Translations under genes and position numbers: made by a program
Shown here: piece by piece, positions 24,570-33,941 of the stretch
How positions within the stretch are numbered: position 1 is the stretch's first letter
How the letters are laid out: each line of letters starts with the position of its first letter
Notes under the pieces: generated by a model
Databases searched by the model: none
Told to the model about the DNA's origin: nothing
What the model saw: the letters and a program-made list of their open reading frames with translations, nothing else
Assembly (NCBI GenBank): GCA_963693315.1
Contig: OY856188.1
Location: 218,259,396 to 218,323,395 of the forward strand
DNA from: Diogma glabrata
Lineage: Eukaryota > Arthropoda > Insecta > Diptera > Cylindrotomidae
Length of the DNA: 64,000 nucleotides
Direction of reading: 5' to 3'

Positions 24570-24752
24570 TTTGTCAACAAATTTATCTACAACATCTTCA
24601 AATTCTATAGATTTTAATAAATCACTTTCTATGCACATCAACGCAAGGGAATTCAGTCGCTCCTGCGGCATGCTGTTTCGCAAATCATTTTTTATGTATT
24701 TCATCGCCTAAAAAGACTGTTCTCCTGAACAATTAGTGACCTTAATGGTTAA
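24570..24752 (-). pseudogene. Outer hAT element, transposase C-terminal remnant
   Basis: The minus strand reads 'TIKVTNCSGEQSF', a stop, 'AMKYIKNDLRNSMPQERLNSLALMCIESDL'. This is the hAT dimerisation block ('S..ERSFS.LK.IK..LRS.M.QERLN.LALL.IE') with a nonsense change after the 'SF'. It belongs to the outer element because it lies outside both inner insertions. The rest of this transposase is missing or unreadable, so the outer copy is inactive. Confidence 0.8.
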
Positions 24753-24926
24753 AAGAATTTTGAATGCTCTTTCTATGTTTGGAAACATATTAATTAAATT
24801 CTTTTGAATAATAAGTGTTATCCTCAATAAGAGATATAACGGGAAATATTTTCTAATATATTCAATATTCAAAGATTTTCTGATATAAATTATAATGTCT
24901 TTTTGTGATTATTTAATAGCTATTTA

Positions 24927-25022
24927 TGAAACAAGTTGCTAAATTAGGTTGTTTTAAGCACGAGATGTGAAATTGACAATACATCGAGTGCTTAAAACAA
25001 CTAATTTAGCAACGTGTTTCGT
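24927..25022. repeat. 96-bp near-perfect hairpin
   Basis: ATGAAACAAGTTGCTAAATT followed by a GTTGTTTTAAGCAC block is mirrored by GTGCTTAAAACAACTAATTT and AGCAACGTGTTTCGT. The loop, about 25 bases, is centred near 24,975. A few mismatches occur. It directly abuts the left end of the Crypton-like unit and could be a tiny fold-back element or a rearrangement scar. Confidence 0.8.
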
Positions 25023-25191
25023 ACAAGATTTTTTGTAACGAAGCTGCAAAATTAAACTTTTATAAAAAATACAACTAAACAAATTGCATTTGTATCTAGT
25101 ACGTTTTGAGCAAACCAATTTGATCTTATAAGGAGTGTGTAGCCGTAGTTTTCTTTTAGTTTTCATACTGCCAATTGTGAAAAATATCAAG

Positions 25192-25536
25192 ATGAGTTCA
25201 AGTGATGATGATTTTGTATCGTCAGATATAGAAAAAGCAGCAAATGAAGCTATTTCTACAATCGTACCGGAAAAATTGATGAAATTGGCGTACGAAACTT
25301 CATACAAAAATTTTGATGAGTGGTTTAAAGAATCAAAAACTACAACAATCAATAACATGGTCATGCTGGCCTATTTTGTAAGAAAACTAGGATCCATGAA
25401 ACCTTCAACATCGTGGTGCGAGTACTCTAAACTAAGAACTATGGTTTATTTGAACGCCAGCGTGGATATGAAATCATTCACGAATTTGATAGCTTTATTT
25501 AAGCATTACTCTAGTAAATTTGGTCAGATTCATTAA
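25192..25536 (+). CDS. Crypton-like tyrosine-recombinase N-terminal domain ORF
   Basis: The ORF has 114 codons from an ATG in good context (ATCAAGATGA). An upstream in-frame ATG at 25,135 adds a hydrophobic stretch that I think is untranslated. After an acidic start ('SSSDDDFVSSDIE') come 'YKNFDEWFKE', 'NNMVMLAYFVRKLGSMKPST', 'WCEYSKLRTMVYLN' and 'MKSFTNLIALFKHYSSKFG'. This order matches the core-binding (SAM-like) domain at the start of Crypton-type tyrosine recombinases ('F..W......SE..LLAYF.EL....PSTLW..YSML...L'). The R-H-R-Y catalytic domain is absent: the frame stops where the palindrome begins. The ORF is uninterrupted although its surroundings are decayed. A stand-alone DNA-binding or inhibitor role is only speculation. 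Confidence 0.6.
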   Translation: MSSSDDDFVSSDIEKAANEAISTIVPEKLMKLAYETSYKNFDEWFKESKTTTINNMVMLAYFVRKLGSMKPSTSWCEYSKLRTMVYLNASVDMKSFTNLIALFKHYSSKFGQIH

Positions 25537-25697
25537 AGTACTAATTGTAGTTGTTTAATAGTTTATTAAAGCAGTAATAATAATTGTTTAATGATTCATT
25601 AAAGTACTTATACTTTAATGAATCATTAAACCATTATTATTAATGCTTTAATAAAATATTAAACAACTACAATTAGGACTTTAATGAATCTGACCAA
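25520..25697. repeat. 178-bp palindrome cutting the Crypton-like ORF
   Basis: The sequence TTGGTCAGATTCATTAAAGT at the left is mirrored at the right end (...CTTTAATGAATCTGACCAA). The arms, of about 85 bases, meet near 25,608 with few mismatches. The last codons and stop of the Crypton-like ORF lie inside the left arm. The hairpin probably inserted into the gene and truncated it. It could be a minimal fold-back element. No clear target duplication is visible. Confidence 0.85.
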
Positions 25698-25947
25698 TGT
25701 ACTAGATTAATGCTTAAATAAAGCTCATTTAATTACTAAAATGACGCACAAAAAAGCGTAGATTTTGCAACTTCGTTACAAAAAATGAATTTTTGAAATT
25801 GGCATGGGCCCAGTAAAAAAAATTGCATTGTTGTTTTTTAAATTTATTATTTGAAGTGTTCATTTTCATATTTTTATGAGTGTTTTATGGTGGGCCCCCG
25901 GCCCAGGGCCGGGTGGGCCGTACCGTAGTAACGGCACTGTAGTGCAT

Positions 25948-27289
25948 AATAGTAAAAATAGTGCTCGAATTAAGAATTTTCTTAATCATATAAATCAGAT
26001 GAATGTTATGGGGCTAAGATATTTGTAACTGGCTAAAAGTTGATATTTTATGTTTAATAAATTTCTCAATTAGTTAATGATCAAACAAAAAGCCGAAGAG
26101 TCAAAATAAATACTTTGTTCAAAATATTGAATCTTCATTCATATCAGGCTGGAAGAACCATGAAATAGTTAGGAAGGATTTCTCCAATACTCAATAATTG
26201 CTTTTTGAATCCACTTCAGTCGCTGTGTTGTACTTAATATTTTCTTGTTTATACTTAGGTTTTCACAACAGAACTTATTTATTTTATTTAAAAAATTTTT
26301 TATATAAAAAAGTTGTTTGAACAAATTAATTAAAAAAAATGTAATTAAGAGCTATTTTTAAAGGTTGGACACTTTCGATATTTGATGCCTTCAATTTTCC
26401 TAAAACTTTCAGGTACTTAGTAGTAGTGTTAAGAAAAACTGAAGTTTACCCTCTCTTAAATCTGATGTGTTTGACCTTGAATGGAGGCCAAAGTTTAAGG
26501 TCACGGGCAAATTGTATAAATTATTTGATTATACTACTTCATGAAACGATGGAACCATGCATTTTTTTTAATATGGATACCACTTGATACTAGGTATATC
26601 TTATCGTAATTAATTGGTTGACTCACTTATGGATTTTATGGCCAAGGTTATTCGAAAATTTTGTTTTCGTTGATCTTTTGCCGTGATATGTGGCTTAATA
26701 TCTGCTAAAGCTATAGGTGACCCACAGCAATAACTATTGGATTGATTAGACAACCTATTATAGTACTTAGAAAAGTTTAAAACAACATGGGCTACTCTTG
26801 GATTTAGTAGCTTGTAACGAACATTGATCCTGATAGCGCAACATTAGAGGAACTGCGTGCCATGCGAGGTTTAATTCCGACTAGCTTCAGTCTTAAGGAT
26901 TCGATAATGTATATCTTCAGCCCAGTACAACTGCAGAATTGCACGCAAACAACATTAACCAGAGAACGGATTTAAATAATTAAGGACCATGGACTCTGAC
27001 AACCCCAAAAAACGTAGGAGACCGATCACAGATCACACACCAATACCACTAGAATTATTGCATTGTAATGTTTCACTTATCGCATGATTCCACAAGATCC
27101 AACTCTCCATCAAGCCTGAATTCAGTCAATCATTATGAATAAAACAATAAAAACCATAAAAATAAAAACCATAATATAATAATAAAAAAATGGTTGCGCC
27201 GTTGGTTCCAGCGATTATTGGAAATGAACAACAATATGGTACAGCTATAAGCAAACAATACGCCAATGATCGTGGTAGTTGACTACTTC
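25948..27289. other. No feature supported
   Basis: The stretch is AT-rich, with a somewhat more mixed patch at 26,820-27,070. In that patch the plus strand has a ~50-codon open stretch ('SATLEELRAMRGLIPTS') and the minus strand has a comparable one. Neither could be assigned. The minus-strand reading might extend the ATPase-like trace that follows, but the match is too weak to claim. Confidence 0.45.
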
Positions 27290-27640
27290 TTGATGTATAT
27301 TTATACTTTCCTTAACACATTTGGTTGTGTTCTTCAACAGATGGGAATCTCGAGGAGTGGAGGCCAAGCATAATAAAAACCAATATTGCCACTAAGCCAA
27401 TAATAAACGGAGTGAACCAAAAGTCAAGATTATAAACATTCAGACAACGATTGTATGTAGCTTTGAACGAAAACAGCCAGTAATGAGCATTTCATCATCT
27501 ACGTTTTCATTAAGAACAGCAATGGACGTTGGTTCCCTCTGTTCACATTCAATCGGAAGAATTTGAGTATCAGTCTCTTTTGCTAAAACCTTAGCAAATA
27601 ACTGATATATAACTTCACTTCCAATTATAAATAGTCTCCC
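27290..27640 (-). pseudogene. Possible ATP13A-like (P5B ATPase) N-terminal pseudogene fragment
   Basis: On the minus strand one frame reads 'VLNENVDDEMLITGCFRSKLH', then after a stop 'MFIILTFGSLRLLLA', another stop, and 'WQYWFLLC'. This layout resembles the N-terminus of ATP13A-type P5B cation-transporting ATPases: 'L....EDEM.I.GY..S.L', then a hydrophobic segment 'LT.GFLRL...WWP.W.L'. Both stops (TGA and TAG) stand where tryptophan codons are expected, a single transition each, so the copy looks decayed. Upstream the frame is open to about 27,640. The family call rests on a short stretch and could be wrong. Confidence 0.35.
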
Positions 27641-28099
27641 TAAGAAAACACTTTACATACAGGGAAATAATTATTATTCTAAAACAATCCAATTACGAAA
27701 AGGACAACAAAAAAATGTTATTTTCAAAAACAACACAAAAGAAATCATTGTTTTTTTTATTTTATGTTTATATTTCAAATTAATAGTTTTACTATTTAAT
27801 TAGGAGCTACAGTTGTACTTGTAGGAGCTAAAGTTGTACTTTTTGTGTTGAGTTTATAGTTTGGCGGCCGACCGTAGGGACTAGGGAGACCGAAAATTAT
27901 AGACGATACATAAAAAGACACTTTAGCTCCGAATTAAATACACTTTTTTTTCGGCAAACGTTTAAATTTTTTATAAATACGAAATTAATATATCAAAATT
28001 TTCATAAATATATGATTTATTACCGTCATAATTACGTCCAAAAAGTAAAAAACATTTAAATTTGTATGTATAAATAAAATTTTTTATCAACGCAAGCTC

Positions 28100-28290
28100 C
28101 AATTCAATATTTCATTATCCAATCAAAGTATTTGTTATGTTTTGTTGTCATAGTTATACAATAATTCAAAATTTCACAATCCAATAAGGTTATTTGTTAT
28201 TTTTTGTAGCCATAGTTACATACAATAATTCAAAATTTCATAATCAAACCAGATTATTTCTTATTATTTGTTGTCATAGTTATACAATTT
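28100..28290. repeat. Three degenerate ~70-bp tandem repeats
   Basis: Three units share AATTCAA(A)ATTTCA, CCAAT.A...TTATTTGTTAT and GT..(T/C)ATAGTTA(T)ACA. Spacing is about 68-75 bp. The array lies just upstream of the 5' region of the Jockey-like element and could be part of that element's promoter region or older DNA. A related shorter repetition (GGAGCTA(C/A)AGTTGTACTT twice) lies at 27,803-27,843. Confidence 0.6.
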
Positions 28291-28599
28291 GATTGGAAAA
28301 ATAACAAAATAACAAATAACAAAAGTTACTTTACTGTTGCTGTAAAATAAAATAAAAATGGCGTTACTTTACCGCCGCTTGGATTATAAGTCAAAAAATT
28401 AAGACTTTAATTAACTCCCTAGCGGCAGTCAAGTTAAACTTTACAGGAAATTTTAGCTTTCATTGTGTTCAGTCAAATCAAGAGCAATCAATTAATTAAA
28501 TAAAATATTTATTAAAAGTAAAAAGTGAGATCAATTTTTATAAACAATAAAATCAAATTGAATTCCAGTTTCAAATAAAAAAAAAAAATTTGCCGGGCA

Positions 28600-29165
28600 A
28601 ACGAATAATGTGTGCATGTCTTTGATATGTACAAATAATGCTAGTTACAAGAGACCTGCAGATGATTTAAATCTGGCAAATCAAGAAAAAAATCAAAAAT
28701 GTATAAAGTACCGGTAAGTTATCAGTTTCAACCACTGACTAATCAACAATATGACACAAATACATCTTTACCTATTCAAAATAAATCAAAAATACCGCCC
28801 GTTATTTGCCAATTAAAATATACGATATTCATGAGTTCATGAAAAAACTTAAAATGAATCAATATAACGTTAAAATACAGTCAATTGGAACAAAAAATTT
28901 GTGTTATTCGATAAACAATTACAATTCATTAATAAACGAATTAAATAAAATGGTACTGAATATTTTACATTTGCACTTCAAGAAAATAAAATAACCCGTT
29001 TTATTCTTTTTGGATTACCGTCTATGGAAACGAAAAATTGTGGAAGATGAGTTAAAGACGATTGGATTAAATCTTCTGAAAATCTTTAAAACTCAACCAA
29101 GAAATCAAGAAATTCTGATGATTTCATATATTTTGTGTAACGAACGGAAAGATAAAAATTGCTAA
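28600..29165 (+). pseudogene. Jockey-like ORF1 (Gag-like), N-terminal part
   Basis: Reading across frameshifts, this part has 'NNASYKRPADDLNL', then 'IPPVIC', 'IKIYDIHEFMKKLK', 'NQYNVKIQSIGTKNLCYSI' and, in another frame, 'ITRFILFGLPSMETK'. This matches the region before the zinc knuckles of Jockey-like ORF1 proteins (PRE_C2HC type: 'PPI...N...... L.....K..G...I.....Y......L......THR..L.GLP'). ORF1 proteins of this type bind the element RNA. Several stops and frame changes show it is inactive. It continues at 30,298. Confidence 0.75.
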
Positions 29166-30297
29166 AATTAAGCCTGTGAAAACTTAATTCTAGCAAAGAT
29201 CGCTGCACTCCTAGCAATGCCCTTTAATACCTCAGACGATGGGGGTTCTATCCCTTACAAAAAAGCAGAGTGCAAAATAAAAACAAATAGCTGAAATTAA
29301 ATTAATTCTCTTCAAAATTCTTCTTAATTCTCTTCATTTCTCTTCAAAATGATGTCCTGTATTCTTATTAGAATTCAACCCATTTTACTTCAATTAAGCT
29401 AACTTCAACAAAACAGCTGTACTGATATGGCTATAATTCCAATAATGTAGTTCGATCCAATTTATTCAAATAATTCAAATTATATTAATATATCCAATAT
29501 TTAAATGCCTCCATGAAAGAAAATAAAAGTTCTGATATCACACCTGCATCACATCGTTTTTCATTTATTTGTAAAACAAATTTCATCAAACATAATAATA
29601 TTAAAAAAATAGCATCGCTTTTCTTTTGTTTTCTTAAACTAAATATTATTCGATTTTGTCTTTATATGTAACTTTATATAAAAATATGTACCTTTCCTCT
29701 TCTATCGTTAACACGTACATAGAGCATTAGAGGTTTATAACTAACTATTAAAAAAAATGTATTGACCAAATTTAAACAGAAAAAAAAAACAACGTTTTCC
29801 TAAACACAATTTAGTTTCAATACCATGAACATCATCAGTTCCAACTATTAATATTTATGAAAATATTTTCGTTATTAATTCTTTACATTAAATTAAAATT
29901 GGAAAACGTTACATTCTAACACTAACTTTTAGATTTCTATCAACAAATAATATTAAACTATTCAAGATTAAAATTTAACAATATGATCAATATTTTAATT
30001 AAGCTTCACTTTTCCATTTTAAATTTAAAAAAAAATCAAATCCGCTGTAATTCAACTTTTCAACCTCAGGTCTTTATACGAACTCCCAAACTTTTAATTT
30101 TTCTTTCATTTTGTTGATTTTTGTTTTGTAATTGATTTGAAAATCTTCAAAGGTAAACTGATGAGTACTAAAATTTTCGTTAAACAATTTTTGTGTAGTA
30201 AAAAAACGTTACATTTGTCAGTTTTAGAAAAGGAACTGTTACTTTAAACAAACTTAAGGAGTGTAAATACAATTACCATATACCGTCAGCAAGTAGG
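29166..30297. other. Unidentified 1.1-kb stretch interrupting Jockey-like ORF1
   Basis: The protein similarity of ORF1 fades at about 29,165 and resumes at about 30,298 with the expected next residues. Something of roughly 1.1 kb therefore lies between. It is AT-rich, non-coding, and I could not find inverted ends or a target duplication. A patch near 29,200-29,260 has more mixed composition. Confidence 0.45.
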
Positions 30298-30626
30298 ATA
30301 TTGTAGCTCCATCAAACAACACAGGCCCAATACAGTGTATTAGATGTTGCATGTTCGTTTCACGGTATCAACAATTACCATATGGTTCCAAAATGTCGAT
30401 TTTGTTCAACTCATCATCCAGGTGATCAAAGTGAATGTCCATGTAAAGAAGACGAAACCAAATATAAACATGCAAATTGTCAAAGACATCATGCAGCCAA
30501 CAGTGTTATTTGTCCAAAAAGAGATGAGTATATAGCGATGCGGAAGAAACTAAACATAAGAAATTGTTATCACAAAAAGCGGATCATAATTTTAATATTC
30601 AACAGTTTCCACTTTTACCTCAGTCA
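30298..30626 (+). pseudogene. Jockey-like ORF1, zinc-knuckle part
   Basis: After 'GPIQCIRCC' and a frameshift, the frame 30382-30648 reads 'MVPKCRFCSTHHPGDQSECPCK' and 'HANCQRHHAANSVICPKRDEY'. These are two CCHC-type zinc knuckles of the kind seen in Jockey ORF1 ('P.C..C...H....C', then 'CANC...H.A....CP'). They bind nucleic acid in the element's RNP. The hAT insertion at 30,627 interrupts the gene right after this part; the ORF1 tail resumes at 33,688. Confidence 0.85.
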
Positions 30627-30928
30627 CAGTGGCGGATTATGCCTTTAAGGGGCCTGAGGCGGAACATAATTTTGGGGCCAAATTTAAGATTTTACCAAAA
30701 ATTTTATATGTATTTCTGACTAAAAAAACATTTTTATTCTTTAAATTTGGATGGATTTTAAGCATACAATAATAGATTTCCATTCTACACGTTCTAAAGT
30801 TTTCATTTATTTAGTTATATATGAAATTAATCTAAAATGTATCTAAAATGTAAAATATAAGAAATCAAAATTGATAAAACGAAATGTACAACTAAAGCTA
30901 AAACACCTATACTATATCAATCATATTA

Positions 30929-33008
30929 TAGATGAAAAACGTGATCTACGCAGGAGAAAAAGTCGAGATTTGAAGTATGGACAAAATAAAAAATAGAACT
31001 TATTTTAAAATTTTTTTAAAGTGCATAGTTTGAGCAAAGGGGGCACCCCAAAATGAAAAATGAAAATTCTGCCAATCCGATGTAACTTTGAAATTATATT
31101 GCTCAAGAACGGCTATATCGATTTTATCAAACTTTTTGATTTGATAGATTATTAGTTAGTCGTTTGAAAAAATAGTACATTATAGAACAAGGTTAGGTAG
31201 TAGCCTGGAAGTTTAGTTTCATACAAATAAAACGAAATAAAGGAATGCAATTATTATTTGTTTGTGTTTTTTTGTTCATTTCAATTAAAAATAAAGGAAA
31301 ATTTGTCATTATTAACCTAGGTAATGTTTTGTTATTATTATTGACCTAGCTTGAGAAAAATGACTTCTCGTTGGGGCAACCGAGTAAATAATGACGATTT
31401 CTCAAGTTAGTAGTTAAAAAAATTAATTTATTGTTTTTATAATTAATTTTTAAATAAAAATATTAAAAAAACTTTTTAAAGATAGCGCTAGTGTCAAAGA
31501 TCAATTGGAATTTAATTAACTTTTTTTCTAAAAATAGTTCTATTCTTACTCTAAAATAAATCAAATTTACAAAGAGGCTAAAATTCTTGTTCTTGAGATA
31601 TTTAATTTTAAAGATTTTTAGTACGGCTGAAATTCAAATTTTTCTTCATTTTTTCAAACAACTTCCATTAACAAAAAATTTTAAAATCAATTAAATTTTA
31701 ACTTTTTTTTTAAAATATACACAGTTAAAAAAAAATTGAATTTGTAATGCAAATTGCTACACATATAGGTCCTACGGAAGTTTCCATTACAAAACAACAC
31801 AAAGCTTGCCATATAAAGTTAAACTAATGCTCTTTGCATCAATATTTAACAGAGTATTTGGAGTAAAATATAAAGCTTGTTGTTTAAAAATTTCTGTTAT
31901 TTGCAATAAATAATATAGCGCGCAACCTTTTTTAAGTATGACATTTTAATGCAAATTACATCATAATTTCGAGTTACTTTGATTATTACGCACCTGCCTA
32001 AATTAATCAAATTAAAATAAAAAAATTACAACGGAAAAAATTAAAACATACGTATACCACCTTAATCACTATTATTATAGACTTTCAGCTGAAAAGCGAT
32101 AACTATAACATACATGAAACGATTTTAACTATGTATTTCTAAAACGGATAATACTCTAGTGAATTTTACAATTTCATGAAATTTTTAATGTATTAAATTG
32201 TAGCAAGGTATATTACAACTTCTAGTTGTTCTATAGAAATAAATTATGATGCAAGAGTTGTTTTAAATTTTATGGATATGCATAAAAATTAGGTTTAATG
32301 CAACATTTACTTTACATTTCAATAATAACCTGCAAAGCATAGATCCTATTGCAAGACTTGCTTTAAATATTGCAGTTACTTTTTCAACTGTGTAGTTCTA
32401 ACCTTACTTTAAAATATATCAAATTTACAAAGAGGCTTTAATTCGTGTTCTTGAGATATTTAATTTTAAAGATTTTTAGTCCGATTTAAATTCTAATTGT
32501 TCATTATTTTTTCGAACAGTCGTACTAAAAATCTTTAAAATTAAATATCTCAAGAACAAAAATTAATGCCTCTGATTTAATTTGAGATATTTTAGAGTAA
32601 AAATAGAACTATTTTCAGAAAAAAAATTAATTAAATTCCAATTGATCTTCGACCCTAGCGCCATCTTTAAAAAAAGAGTTTTTTTAATATTTTCATTTAA
32701 AAATTAATTAAAAAACAATAAATTAATTTTTTTTCAAAGGACTAACTAATAATCTATCAAACAAAAAAAAGTTGGATAAAATCGGTATCGACGTTCTTGA
32801 GCAATCTAATTTCAAAGTTACATCGGATTGGCAGAATTTTCATTTTTCATGCATGTTGGGGTGCCCCCTATGCTCAAACTATACACTTTAAAAAATTTTA
32901 AAATAAGTAGTATTTTTTATTTTGTTCATACTACTTATATGCTAAGTTTCAGGAAAATCAAAAATGGTCAAGTTTTCACAACTCTGTCTAGAACACGTTT
33001 TTAATCTA
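30929..33008. mobile_element. 2,080-bp fold-back element inside the hAT, TA duplication
   Basis: The ends TAGATGAAAAACGTG and (inverted) TAGATTAAAAACGTG are flanked by TA. Long inverted arms follow. For example, 'CCAATCCGATGTAACTTTGAA' near 31,074 pairs with its complement near 32,812, and 'GATAGATTATTAGTTAGTC' near 31,144 with that near 32,742. The block ending 'AAATATCTCAAGAAC' pairs across as well. The left arm contains a ~245-bp extra segment (about 31,170-31,415), and a ~165-bp stretch is tandemly duplicated (from 31,521 and again to 32,515). The hAT copy at 23,757-23,775 shows the site without this insertion. Confidence 0.85.
31720..32392. mobile_element. 673-bp TA-flanked element inside the fold-back element
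   Basis: The termini CACAGTTAAAAA and (inverted) CACAGTTGAAAAA are flanked by TA (31718-31719 and 32393-32394). The surrounding sequence joins as ...CTTTTTTTTTAAAA-TA-GTTCTAACCTTAC. The tandem duplicate at 31,521-31,560 (...CTTTTTTTCTAAAAA-TA-GTTCTATTCTTAC) shows the uninterrupted site. This internal empty site makes the insertion and its TA duplication very well supported. It has no coding sequence and is probably a non-autonomous Tc1/mariner-type element. Confidence 0.88.
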
Positions 33009-33687
33009 TATGGAAACCCTTTTCAAACGTTAATCCAAATGAAGAATTTAGGATGTATTGTAAAAAATACATGGATTTTAAGCATACAATAAAAGATTTC
33101 AATTCTACACGTTCAAAAGTTTTCATTTATTTAGTTAAATATGAAATTAATCTAAAATGTACAATTATATGCTTAAGATTGAGGTTTTCATTTTAATACT
33201 TTCAATAAATTGTAGGTCTAAAAGAAATTCAAAATCATTGATGAAAACTTAAAACTCAAATATACTTCAAATACCCAAAAAATACTTATCTGGATTTTAT
33301 GTTTTTATCAATAATTTTGCGATTAATATAATAACAGTCCATAGCAAATAAAGTTTTAGTATTAGTTTTCGTAACAGTGGAGCTTTTCAAAACAAAATGT
33401 TTTTTCTACGATACAAATTGGAAAACGAATACATTAAAAAATTATAAAACTATCAAATTAGAATTATTAAAATAAATACATGAAAAAAAGTAATACAAAT
33501 TGACAACCTAACACTTTTAAATGTCGGATAATATAAAAAAAATCTTTAGGTTTAAAAACTTTGGTTGAATGAACGCAGTCATCTGATATTTGAATGCCTA
33601 TAAAATATCGTTACTATTTGTCGCGAGGGGGCCCCATGTGGGGCCCGAGGCGGCCGCCTCTTCCGCCTCTATGGTAATCCGCCACTG

Positions 33688-33941
33688 CTCAGTCACAAAA
33701 AACTAATCAAACAGTAACTTCACACGAAACACTTCCACTTAATTCAACTCAACAAAGAACCAGTTATAATAAATTTAATTTAATTTTAACTTCACAGGCT
33801 AATCATATCACTTTGTTCACTACATCTGAACTTTTTGGTATATTCAATGAAATTGTCACAAGTTTAAAAAATTGTAGATCTCGCAAAGACCAATTTCATA
33901 CTATAACTCACATTGCTATTAAATATGCTGTTCAACCATAA
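33688..33941 (+). pseudogene. Jockey-like ORF1, C-terminal tail
   Basis: Directly after the hAT duplication the sequence continues in a polar, S/T/N/Q-rich frame ending '...IAIKYAVQP' with tandem stops TAA TAA at 33939-33944. This fits the variable C-terminus of Jockey-like ORF1. The ORF2 reading frame starts in another frame at the same place, the close ORF1/ORF2 junction usual for these elements. Confidence 0.6.

Larger units (their letters stand above)
25028..25786 (+). mobile_element. 759-bp inverted-repeat unit carrying a Crypton-like ORF
   Basis: ATTTTTTGTAACGAAGCTGC followed by AAAAT at the left (25028-25052) is mirrored with one mismatch at 25762-25786. Between them lie a 114-codon ORF and a 178-bp palindrome. 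No flanking direct duplication could be recognised. True Cryptons lack inverted termini, so the unit may instead be a short inverted-repeat element that captured a Crypton N-terminal fragment. Confidence 0.55.
21611..25939 (-). mobile_element. Outer hAT element with 8-bp target duplication TAGTGCAT
   Basis: The left end CAGTGCCGTCCCAATG and right end ...AACGGCACTG are inverted. Both are bounded by the identical 8-mer TAGTGCAT (21603-21610 and 25940-25947), the duplication length typical of hAT transposons. GC-rich subterminal tracts (GGGGGCCCCTGGCCCAC on the left, GTGGGCCCCCGGCCCAGG near 25,890 on the right) are inverted too. A minus-strand hAT C-terminal remnant lies at 24,570-24,752. The element was later invaded by a short inverted-repeat element (21,683-24,482) with a second hAT inside it, and it also holds a Crypton-like unit (25,028-25,786). 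Confidence 0.9.
30627..33687. mobile_element. Non-autonomous hAT derivative, duplication CTCAGTCA
   Basis: It has the same ends as the 21,877-24,436 element (CAGTGGCGGATTATGCC ... GGTAATCCGCCACTG) and is bounded by the identical 8-mer CTCAGTCA (30619-30626 and 33688-33695). After about 290 bp of left end, the transposase is gone. The sequence jumps to the part that corresponds to 23,740 onward in the other copy, and the right end from 33,008 to 33,687 aligns with 23,770-24,436. At that point a 2,080-bp fold-back element is inserted. With the fold-back removed the copy is about 1 kb, so it must have been mobilised by another copy's transposase. Confidence 0.92.

Noticed and set aside
26820..27070. 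Protein-like frames on both strands considered as a host exon
   Set aside because: Neither reading gave a recognisable family or consistent splice sites; evidence too thin to annotate.
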